Below, piece after piece: positions 27,901 through 35,172 of a DNA stretch of 64,000 nt. The notes under the pieces were generated by a model. The model saw only the letters and a list, made by a program, of their open reading frames with translations, had not been told where the DNA came from and searched no databases. This DNA comes from Marinobacter salinus (lineage in GTDB: Bacteria; Pseudomonadota; Gammaproteobacteria; Pseudomonadales; Oleiphilaceae). Each line of letters opens with the position of its first letter. Position 1 is the first letter of the stretch. A program made the translations under genes and the position numbers. The stretch is taken from positions 3,224,001-3,288,000 of the forward strand of contig NZ_CP017715.1 in assembly GCF_001854125.1 (NCBI RefSeq), read 5' to 3'.

Positions 27901-30216
27901 CAGCTGCCCGGTAAACGCCCGGAGAAAATCCGGCAGATCAGCCGGCGGCATCGGTCGGCTCAGGTGGTAACCCTGAGCAATATCGCACCCGGCAACCTTG
28001 AGATGTACCAGCTGGTCACGGGTTTCCACCCCCTCGGCCACCACCTTCAGTTGCATCCGTTTGGCCAGAATAATGGTGGACGAGACGATCGGACTATCGT
28101 CGTGGCTATTGCAGATTTTGGCAATCAGGCTCCGGTCAATCTTCAACTTGTCCACGGGCACGGCATCCAGGTGTGCAAATCCGGAATAGCCAGTGCCAAA
28201 GTCATCGAGACTGAGTTTCACGCCGGCCGCCTTGAGGCAATGCAGACTCTCCACGGCATTGGCATCCAGCATCGCAGTTTCAGTGATTTCCAGCTCCAGC
28301 TGGTCCGTCTTCAGGTCATACTCGCTGATCATCTCAAGTACCTGCCGGCAGAACTCAGCCTGGGTCAGCTGGATCGGCGAGACATTGACGGCAACGGGTT
28401 GCGCGGAAATACCTTCAACTTGCCATTGGGCTATCTGGGCGCAGGCCAGGCGCAATACCTCGAGCCCCAGGGGTATGACAAACCCGCTGTTTTCCGCCAC
28501 CGGAATGAAGCGGTCCGGAAAGAGCAGACCAAACTCGGGATGCTGCCAGCGCACCAGGGCTTCGTAACCGATGATTTCCATGGAGTCCAGGCAAACCTGG
28601 GGTTGGTAATGAAGAACGAACTCCCGGTTACGCAGGGCTTCGGAGAAGGATTGTTCAAGGTGAAACTCCTCCACATCCTTGAGATTGAGAGACTGGTCAA
28701 AGAACCGATACTGGCCTCGCCCCACCTTCTTGGCCGAGTACATGGCCGCATCCGCGCAGCGCACCAGACTCTCAATGGTCTGGCCGTCCCGTGGACATAT
28801 TGCGATACCAATACTGGGGCTGCTGTTCAGTTCGGTCCCGTTGAGTTCATATGTGGCAGACAAATGGCTGGTGAGGCCGGCCGCCCACTGTTCGATATCG
28901 CTCTCGGTGCGATCATCCGCCAGCAACACCACAAATTCATCACCGCCAAAGCGGGCGGCCACATCCTGGGGGCCTAATAATCGCTGAATCCTGCCGGCAA
29001 CCGCCTGTAGCAAAAGATCGCCCACCTGGTGGCCGAGAGAGTCGTTGATCGACTTGAAACGGTCCAGATCGATGAACATCAAGGCAGCCAGCCGCCGATT
29101 CAGCCGCTGGTCGCCAAGAGTATCCGAGGCAATATCGAGAAACTGCCGGCGGTTATAGAGGCCACTGAGATGATCAATGGACGCCGCCCTGCTGCTGCGG
29201 GCATGCTCGCTTTCCAGTCGCTCGATGAGCTGCTGATTCTTTTGTTCCGATAACTGCAGGGCATGCAATACAGACTGCTGCTGTTTCAGGGCCCTAACCA
29301 GCCAGAACACGATAGCGCCCACCAGCAAGGTCATCACAATGTTCAGCACCAGTTGTTTACGCTGATCACTCCGTAGCGGTCCCAGGATCTCACCGTAGGG
29401 CTGAGTCACACTTACGGTGAAGCCGTGGATGGCCCGGGTAACGAAGACATACTGATAACGCTCGTCGCCCTGTTGGAACGTTGACTGCCCGCTGTTTACC
29501 CGGCCATTCAATGCAGGCTGAATGCGCGGCACCGGGATACCACCAACAATGACACCGCTGGTATCGGCGCGCATCCATTCATCGCCCTGAGCATCCAATA
29601 CCTGGATGAACCCCTTTGGCCCCAGTTCCACATGCTGGAGCAGGCCTGCCAGGTAGCCGATATCCAGTTCGATCAGTATTAACCTGGCCAAACCGGCAGG
29701 GACCCGCTCGCCCGCAGGCACCAGGAATGGCAAACGCCAGCCTGGGGTATCCCTGTCAGACTCGGGATCTTCCGACCGTAGGGGCAACTGGGGCACAAAG
29801 CCGTAATTTTCCAGATGAAGCTCCAGTTGCAGGAGCCAGCTCGACAGATTTGTTCGGGCAGAGTCAGGGTGACTGGCATAAAGCAGGGTCCCGTTGCCAT
29901 CGTATATACTCAACCGATTGAACACAGGGTCCTCGGCCAGCAACGCCAGCAATCTCTCGAACCCTGCCAATTCCTGTTTTGGATCGTCGATCACCAGGCT
30001 GCCCATGATTTTGGCACGTTCTGTCATCTGCTTGAGACTTTCTGAAACGACCAAAGCAAGGTTGCGGTGCTCTGACTGCCGCGCCTCGAGCGCCTCTGTC
30101 CGGGACGTGGTGGTCTGGTAAACGAACAGAGCCCAGATAAAGACCACCGTTAACGCTCCCAGAGCCAACATGGCAACCTGGACGGCACTGAGAGAAGAGG
30201 CGGGCTTTTGCTGCAT
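27820..30216 (-). CDS. Membrane GGDEF-EAL c-di-GMP protein
   Basis: The protein has 798 residues. Transmembrane helices at about 13-34 and 289-308 flank a periplasmic sensor region of about 250 residues that is probably Cache-like. A GGDEF domain follows with an intact GGDEF loop (424-428) but no RxxD inhibitory site (GPQD at that place). The EAL domain has YEALVRW (EAL at 552-554), the Asn of AVNVSPIQL, EITETAM, DDFGTGYSG and VAEGVET, so both activities may be present. The last roughly 25 residues after PDFLRAFTGQ are not EAL sequence. They read into the start of a PhnD-like remnant and then a frameshifted tail. The gene is divergent from the peroxiredoxin gene. Confidence 0.92.
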   Translation of the reverse strand: MQQKPASSLSAVQVAMLALGALTVVFIWALFVYQTTTSRTEALEARQSEHRNLALVVSESLKQMTERAKIMGSLVIDDPKQELAGFERLLALLAEDPVFNRLSIYDGNGTLLYASHPDSARTNLSSWLLQLELHLENYGFVPQLPLRSEDPESDRDTPGWRLPFLVPAGERVPAGLARLILIELDIGYLAGLLQHVELGPKGFIQVLDAQGDEWMRADTSGVIVGGIPVPRIQPALNGRVNSGQSTFQQGDERYQYVFVTRAIHGFTVSVTQPYGEILGPLRSDQRKQLVLNIVMTLLVGAIVFWLVRALKQQQSVLHALQLSEQKNQQLIERLESEHARSSRAASIDHLSGLYNRRQFLDIASDTLGDQRLNRRLAALMFIDLDRFKSINDSLGHQVGDLLLQAVAGRIQRLLGPQDVAARFGGDEFVVLLADDRTESDIEQWAAGLTSHLSATYELNGTELNSSPSIGIAICPRDGQTIESLVRCADAAMYSAKKVGRGQYRFFDQSLNLKDVEEFHLEQSFSEALRNREFVLHYQPQVCLDSMEIIGYEALVRWQHPEFGLLFPDRFIPVAENSGFVIPLGLEVLRLACAQIAQWQVEGISAQPVAVNVSPIQLTQAEFCRQVLEMISEYDLKTDQLELEITETAMLDANAVESLHCLKAAGVKLSLDDFGTGYSGFAHLDAVPVDKLKIDRSLIAKICNSHDDSPIVSSTIILAKRMQLKVVAEGVETRDQLVHLKVAGCDIAQGYHLSRPMPPADLPDFLRAFTGQLKEYQPLMELFGEGLGGAGRDSSGQLL

Positions 30217-30390
30217 TGGCGTTACTCGGGCGGAATGGCGTTTAACGGGCAGTTCGGCAAGCCTTCCGTTGGCAACTTTCGCGATCCTGGATCAGAGAGA
30301 GGGTAGACCCAATGATCCACCAATGGGTCGACAAGCTATCAGGAGGGTATGGCATTTCGATGACAACTCGTGACTCTCGTCACACCTCTT

Positions 30391-30427
30391 ATTTGTTAAA
30401 TCTATTTGTTCTATAGATATAACGTTA
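30391..30427 (+). promoter_or_regulatory. OxyR-like binding site upstream of the peroxiredoxin gene
   Basis: The published OxyR pattern is two ATAGnTnnnAnCTAT units seven bases apart. Here ATTTGTTAAATCTAT (30391-30405), seven bases, then ATAGATATAACGTTA (30413-30427) keeps the spacing. The central CTAT-N7-ATAG is perfect and most inner T/A positions are kept. The outer quarter-sites are degenerate. It lies directly upstream of a candidate promoter, where OxyR activates. Confidence 0.55.
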
Positions 30428-30428
30428 T

Positions 30429-30457
30429 TGCATATCATTGAATGTGCGGGGTATCGT
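30429..30457 (+). promoter_or_regulatory. Candidate promoter of the peroxiredoxin gene
   Basis: TTGCAT (30429-30434), a 17-base gap and TATCGT (30452-30457) abut the OxyR-like site. The predicted leader is about 50 bases. Confidence 0.45.
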
Positions 30458-30515
30458 TAGCTGGACATAACGGGGAATCCAACCTCTATCAGCAAAGCCC
30501 GACAGGAGATCCACC

Positions 30516-31142
30516 ATGAGCTTAAGACTTGGCGATACCGCACCAAACTTCACCATCGACAGCACCGCCGGCCAGATCAACTTCCACGACTGGGCAGGTG
30601 ACTCGTGGGTGTTCTTCTTCAGCCACCCGGCCGACTTCACCCCGGTGTGCACCACTGAGATGGGCCGTACTGCCCAGCTTGCAAAAGAGTTCGAAGCTCG
30701 CGATGTGAAGCCCCTGGGTCTGTCCACAGACACTGTGGAAGAGCACGTGAAGTGGATTGAAGACGTCAACGATACCCAGAACTGCGACCTGCAGTTCCCG
30801 ATCGTTGCCGATGCAGACCACAAAGTGGCCGAGCTGTATGAAATGATTCATGCCGGTGAAAGCGAAACCGCCGCCGTGCGCAGCGTGTTTATTATCGACC
30901 CGAACAAGAAAATCCGCCTGACCATGACCTATCCGATGGCTGTCGGCCGGAATTTTGATGAGATTCTGCGTGTGATTGATGCGCTTCAGACCAGTGACGC
31001 GAACAACTGCGCTCTGCCAGCTGACTGGCGCAAGGGTGACGATGTGATCATTCCGCCCTCTATCTCCAATGAGGAGGCCAAAGGCCTGTTTCCGAACGGC
31101 TGGAACGAAATCCGTCCTTACCTTCGAACAACCAAGCTTTAA
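30516..31142 (+). CDS. Peroxiredoxin (1-Cys / Prx6 type)
   Basis: The protein has 208 residues. The catalytic cysteine is in FTPVCTTEMG (about residue 47). The Prx6-type C-terminal arm (ADWRKGDDVIIPPSISNEEA) is present. The protein also has CDLQFPIVAD and a second Cys near residue 167 (NNCALPADW). No typical 2-Cys resolving motif (VCPA) is seen. It reduces H2O2 and organic peroxides in the cytoplasm using an external thiol donor. The ribosome site is AGGAG nine bases before the ATG. An OxyR-like site lies 90-125 bases upstream, so oxidative induction is likely. The neighbouring gene encodes sulfide:quinone oxidoreductase but has its own leader. Confidence 0.95.
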   Translation: MSLRLGDTAPNFTIDSTAGQINFHDWAGDSWVFFFSHPADFTPVCTTEMGRTAQLAKEFEARDVKPLGLSTDTVEEHVKWIEDVNDTQNCDLQFPIVADADHKVAELYEMIHAGESETAAVRSVFIIDPNKKIRLTMTYPMAVGRNFDEILRVIDALQTSDANNCALPADWRKGDDVIIPPSISNEEAKGLFPNGWNEIRPYLRTTKL

Positions 31143-31166
31143 TCTGGCTTGCGGATAGAGTGGGGA

Positions 31167-31184
31167 GCTTGCCGGTTGGCAGGC
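31167..31184 (+). terminator. Possible terminator after the peroxiredoxin gene
   Basis: gcttgcc-ggtt-ggcaggc forms a seven-pair stem (one G-T pair) 25 bases after the stop. The following T-run is weak, so this is tentative. Confidence 0.35.
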
Positions 31185-31362
31185 ACCCTTTCCGCTTTGA
31201 TTTCGGTCAAACCTTTAACTGCATCGTTTTAATTCATATTGAACCTCCCTACATCACAAGGGAGTGGCGCCAAAGAGGGCGAAAAGAAAAGCAAGGGTTT
31301 GCTTCAGTGACAAAGTCACTTTCGACCCTATACCTGCGAGCCAGAGGACTTAACCGTTATAT

Positions 31363-31399
31363 TACCAAATAGTCTAACGTTAGAACTTATTGTTTGGTA
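31363..31399. promoter_or_regulatory. Palindromic operator candidate upstream of sqr
   Basis: A perfect 12-base palindrome tctaacgttaga (31373-31384) lies inside wider inverted arms taccaaata (31363-31371) and tgtttggta (31391-31399). It ends 58 bases before the sqr start. A sulfide- or redox-responsive repressor is a reasonable guess, but no regulator gene is nearby. Confidence 0.45.
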
Positions 31400-31457
31400 G
31401 GCTTTGGTATATCTCAAGCGCCAGGCGCGCAACAAACAAAGACAAGAGGTTCAAGGC

Positions 31458-32714
31458 ATGACCAGCAACGCCACCGTCACAGGTAACGTCAAAACATACA
31501 CCGTCGTAATCGTGGGCGGCGGAGCCGCGGGTATATCGGTTGCGTCCAGCATTCACAAACGGGACAGCAGCATCGACATTGCCATTATTGAGCCTGCGGA
31601 TACGCACCACTACCAACCCGGCTGGACCATGGTGGGAGGTGGTGTTTTCCGGCCAGAGGTGACCTCCCGGCCGATGGCGGACGTGATGCCCCGTTTTGTT
31701 TCCTGGTACCAACAGGCAGTGAGTTCAGTAGACCAGGATAATGATCAGGTGCTTCTGAAAGACGGCTCAGCACTGGAGTACAAGGCACTGGTGCTGGCGC
31801 CCGGTCTGGAGCTGAACTGGGGCGGCATCGAAGGCCTGGAAGAGGCGCTGGGCTCCAACGGCGTCACCTCCAACTACCGGGAAGGCATGGCCAGCTACAC
31901 CTGGGAAATGGTCCAGAGCCTCAAGAAAGGCCGGGCCCTGTTCAGCCAGCCACCAATGCCAATCAAGTGTGCCGGTGCGCCCCAGAAAGCCATGTATCTG
32001 TCCGCCGATTACTGGCTCAAGCACGGCGTCCTGAACAATGTGGATGTCCAGTTCCACAACGCCGGAGCAGTTCTCTTCGGTGTAGCCGATTACGTCCCGG
32101 CACTGGAAGCCTATATCCAGAAATACGGCATTGACCTGAATTTCCAAAGCACTCTGGTTGCAGTGAATGGCCCCACGAAAACAGCGGTTTTCCGCTCGGC
32201 GGATGGCGAGGGCAACAGCCAGGACCGCGAAGTCACCTTCGATATGCTGCACGCCGTACCACCCCAGCGTGCGCCCAAGCTTATCCGGGAATCCGACCTG
32301 GCCAATGAAGGCGGCTGGCTGAATCTTGAAGACGACACCCTGCGCCATAAAACCTACGCCAACATCTTTGGCCTTGGCGACGTGAGCGGAACCGGCAACG
32401 CCAAAACCGCTGCGGCGGTGCGCAAACAGGCACCAGTGGTGGCCGAGAACCTGGTCGCCACGCTCAGAAACCAGCCGCTCCAGGCCGCCTACCTGGGCTA
32501 TGGTTCCTGCCCGCTGACTGTGGAAAACGGCAAAATCGTGCTGGCGGAATTCGGCTATGGCGGTGTACTCCAGCCCAGCTTCCCGAAATGGATCAACGAT
32601 GGCACCAAGGCAACCAGAGCTGCCTGGTGGCTGAAGGCAAAACAACTGCCCGCCCTGTATTGGCATGGCATGCTGAAGGGGCATGAGTGGCTGGCGAAAC
32701 CAGCCCGGAGGTAG
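31458..32714 (+). CDS. sqr: Sulfide:quinone oxidoreductase
   Basis: The protein has 418 residues from ATG 31458 (MTSNATVTGNVKTYTVVIVG). This start is preferred over 31404 because of the purine-rich AAGAGGTTCAAGG before it and because it sits just ahead of the FAD loop GGGAAGISVA. Family marks are HHYQPGWTMVGGGV, the region PMPIKCAGAPQKAMYLS with a redox cysteine, and GLGDVSGTGNAKTAAAVRKQ. A second cysteine lies in YGSCPLTVENGKIVLAEF. This is the type II (mitochondrial-like) form, which oxidises sulfide to polysulfide/persulfide and passes electrons to quinone at the membrane. No persulfide dioxygenase or rhodanese gene lies beside it. Confidence 0.93.
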   Translation: MTSNATVTGNVKTYTVVIVGGGAAGISVASSIHKRDSSIDIAIIEPADTHHYQPGWTMVGGGVFRPEVTSRPMADVMPRFVSWYQQAVSSVDQDNDQVLLKDGSALEYKALVLAPGLELNWGGIEGLEEALGSNGVTSNYREGMASYTWEMVQSLKKGRALFSQPPMPIKCAGAPQKAMYLSADYWLKHGVLNNVDVQFHNAGAVLFGVADYVPALEAYIQKYGIDLNFQSTLVAVNGPTKTAVFRSADGEGNSQDREVTFDMLHAVPPQRAPKLIRESDLANEGGWLNLEDDTLRHKTYANIFGLGDVSGTGNAKTAAAVRKQAPVVAENLVATLRNQPLQAAYLGYGSCPLTVENGKIVLAEFGYGGVLQPSFPKWINDGTKATRAAWWLKAKQLPALYWHGMLKGHEWLAKPARR

Positions 32715-32855
32715 AATACAAGCCCATACTGGACGGGCCTGGAGTCATGGGCTGTAATCTGTGTCAGGATAGTCTTCCTTTCTGATCGGTTTTTATCAGT
32801 GAAACTGTTAATTGGAGAGTAAACGGCACAGACTTTTTGAATCCAGGGCGCCTGA

Positions 32856-33389
32856 ATGACCGGAACTTCCATCGAAAGACAACGGCTGGCTGCCCTGGAA
32901 CGTCTCGGTATTCTTGATACTCCCCCGGAAGAGCGCTTTGAGCGCCTGACCCGAATTGCCCGCCAGTACTACAAGGTGAAAACCGCCCTTTTCTCGATCC
33001 TGGACGCCGATACGGTTATCGGGAACCTTGAGGTGTGCCGCGACCTTGGCGCTGATATCTCATTGGATGATTTTGGCACGGGTTACTCCTCTCGGAGTTA
33101 TTCCCGAAAACTGCCCGCTCAGGAAATCAAGATTGACCAGTCATTCGTACAGGATATGCTGAGGTGTGACGATGACAGCATGATTGTAGAAGCTATTCTC
33201 AGTCTGTCTCACAGCTTCAAGCGAAGAACCGTTGCCGAAGGGATTGAAACCGTTGAACTGGAAGCCCGGCTGATTGAGCTGGGCTGTGAAACCGGCCAGG
33301 GCTTTTTATACAGTCGGCCACTCCCCCTTTCCGAAGCATTGGAGTGGGCGAAGGGTTTTATATGGGGTAGCCATTATAGCGTTGATTAG
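32856..33389 (+). pseudogene. GAF/EAL chimera produced by in-frame internal deletion
   Basis: The open frame has 177 codons. Residues 1-52 are the beginning of a GAF domain (RLAALERLGILDTPPEERF, then ALFSILDAD), which normally leads GAF-GGDEF(-EAL) proteins. From about residue 53 the sequence jumps into the second half of an EAL domain (EVCRDLGADISLDDFGTGYSS, shortened here, then EIKIDQSF, VAEGIET, GCETGQGFLYSRPLPL). Most of the GAF, any GGDEF domain, and the EAL and EVTES motifs are missing. The junction lies near 33009-33020. It is therefore not expected to hydrolyse c-di-GMP. It may be a relic, or a short protein that still binds partners. Confidence 0.75.
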
Positions 33390-33421
33390 CTGATAAGCGC
33401 GCCCAAAAAGTGAGGGAATAC

Positions 33422-34708
33422 ATGCCATTATCCGCGGAAACCAGGCTCAAGGCCATCCTGGATGGTACTGGTGCCGGTACCTGGGAATACAATCTGGACA
33501 CCGGTGACATCATACTCAATGACCGGTGGGCAAGCATGCTGGGTTACAGCCTGGAAGAGCTCGCACCAATCTCTTTCCAGACCTGGGAAAGCCTCTGCCA
33601 TCCCAAGGACCTTGGTCCTGCAAACGAAGCTCTGGCCAGCTATCTGAATGGACAGGGGCCCCAATTCGAGTGCGTCTTTCGGATGATGCACAAAGACGGC
33701 GAATGGCGGCACATTCATTCGCGCGGAATGCTGCTCAACAACGGCAAGAATGATGGAACCCGGTGGCTGATGGGCACCCACCTTGATGTAACCGAGGAAA
33801 AAACCAGCCAACATCAACTTGAGCAATTGGCCGAATCTCTTCCTGGCATTATTTACACCTTCGTAATGGAGCCGGATGGGCAGTTTCACTTTTCCTATAT
33901 CAGCCGGAAAACCGAAGACCTTTACGGAATTCACTCCGACCAGGCCATCGCCGATCCCCAGAAAATGTTCGATGTGGTTCACCCGGATGATCTACAACGC
34001 GTTCAGGACTCCATTGGCCTTTCCGCAGAATCTCTTTGTGAATGGGTGTGTGATTATCGGGTGCTGGTCGAGGATCGAATCACCTGGGTCCGGGGTGTCT
34101 CCAGACCCGAACGGGATACCGACGGAAGGGTGACCTGGCATGGGGTGATCACCAACATCAACGATCAGAAACGTCTTGAGCTGGAACTGGAACATTTGTC
34201 GATCACCGATGAGCTCACTGGGCTCTTCAATCGCCGGTACATGCTCCACAAGCTCGAAGAAGCTGCCGCAGAGAATGAACGTTACGGGGGCATTTTTTCG
34301 GTCATTTCACTGGATATCGATTTCTTCAAAGCGATCAACGATTCCTGGGGACATCCAACGGGGGATTCCGTGCTGCAGACCATCGCAAAGCTGATCCAGC
34401 AACGAACCCGAAAGTCCGATATTGTCGCCCGAACCGGCGGCGAGGAATTCATCGTGCTGATGCCCAATACAGCATTAGCCGATGCCCGACACGTTGCAGA
34501 CGCCCTCCGGATGGCCCTGGCCGCGGAGGACTTTGTCAGCGACGAAGGGGAAAGATTCACCGTCACACTCAGTGCGGGGGTGGTAAGCTGGTCGGATGAC
34601 ACGGCTTCGGTACGGGACCTGCTTTCGGTGTGTGACCGGTCCCTGTATGAAGCCAAAAGGGCAGGCCGGAACCGTGTGGCGGTCAGGGGCGGGACAAACC
34701 CGAACTGA
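33422..34708 (+). CDS. PAS-PAS-GGDEF diguanylate cyclase
   Basis: The protein has 428 residues from ATG 33422, with GAGGGA six bases upstream (an earlier GTG at 33410 is in that site). PAS 1 (about 8-130) has GTWEYNLDTGDIILNDRW. PAS 2 (about 132-255) begins ESLPGIIYTFVMEPDG and ends GVITNINDQKRLE. The GGDEF domain has GGEEF and the inhibitory RxxD (RKSD) five residues before it. It is predicted to be a soluble, feedback-inhibited c-di-GMP synthase responding to a cytoplasmic signal through the PAS domains. No haem- or flavin-specific residue can be named. It follows the GAF/EAL chimera after 32 bases, so the two may have been a working pair before the deletion. Confidence 0.93.
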   Translation: MPLSAETRLKAILDGTGAGTWEYNLDTGDIILNDRWASMLGYSLEELAPISFQTWESLCHPKDLGPANEALASYLNGQGPQFECVFRMMHKDGEWRHIHSRGMLLNNGKNDGTRWLMGTHLDVTEEKTSQHQLEQLAESLPGIIYTFVMEPDGQFHFSYISRKTEDLYGIHSDQAIADPQKMFDVVHPDDLQRVQDSIGLSAESLCEWVCDYRVLVEDRITWVRGVSRPERDTDGRVTWHGVITNINDQKRLELELEHLSITDELTGLFNRRYMLHKLEEAAAENERYGGIFSVISLDIDFFKAINDSWGHPTGDSVLQTIAKLIQQRTRKSDIVARTGGEEFIVLMPNTALADARHVADALRMALAAEDFVSDEGERFTVTLSAGVVSWSDDTASVRDLLSVCDRSLYEAKRAGRNRVAVRGGTNPN

Positions 34709-34766
34709 TCCTCACCGGAAACGTCTCGTATTTATTCAGCCAGAATAACCATCAGTGGAGAATATT

Positions 34767-35138
34767 ATGATTGGATACGTCACCATCGGCGTAAGTGATA
34801 TGGAAAAAGCAAAGGCCTTTTACTCGGAACTGCTCAGCGATCTGGGTGCCAAGGTATTGCTGGATATGGGCCGCATCGCGTTTATCGGCAAAAGCATGGG
34901 CTCCCCGATGCTCGCCGTCTGCACCCCCTTCAATGGCGAGCCCAATCACCCGGGCAATGGCAACATGCTGGCCATTCATCCCGGTCCAAAAGAAGCGGTG
35001 GATGCCCATTACCGCAAGGCCATTGAACTGGGCGCCACCTGCGATGGCGAGCCCGGACAACGGATTCCTGATCAGTTCTACGGCGCCTACGTGAAAGATC
35101 CTGACGGCAACAAGCTGGCGTTTTTCCACTTCGGTTAA
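34767..35138 (+). CDS. VOC (glyoxalase/bleomycin resistance) family protein
   Basis: The protein has 123 residues from ATG 34767, with GTGGAG upstream. It is a single vicinal-oxygen-chelate domain with two beta-alpha-beta-beta-beta halves. It begins YVTIGVSDMEKAKAFYSELL and ends GAYVKDPDGNKLAFFHFG. Members include glyoxalases, extradiol dioxygenases and antibiotic-binding proteins, so the substrate cannot be named. The Glu of typical glyoxalase I metal sites is not clearly placed. It stands alone between the cyclase and a shared terminator. Confidence 0.85.
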   Translation: MIGYVTIGVSDMEKAKAFYSELLSDLGAKVLLDMGRIAFIGKSMGSPMLAVCTPFNGEPNHPGNGNMLAIHPGPKEAVDAHYRKAIELGATCDGEPGQRIPDQFYGAYVKDPDGNKLAFFHFG

Positions 35139-35147
35139 AGAACGCGG

Positions 35148-35170
35148 AAGGCCCTCGGAAGAGGGCCTTT
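35148..35170. terminator. Bidirectional terminator between the VOC gene and the helicase gene
   Basis: aaggccctc-ggaa-gagggcctt is a perfect nine-pair stem. It has T residues after it on the plus strand and T residues on the minus strand from the matching A's. It serves two convergent genes. Confidence 0.75.
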
Positions 35171-35172
35171 GA

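Noticed and set aside
30306..30329. gaccca/tgggtc inverted repeat between the GGDEF-EAL and peroxiredoxin genes
   Set aside because: The arms are short with a 12-base loop and no T-run, so no role can be supported.
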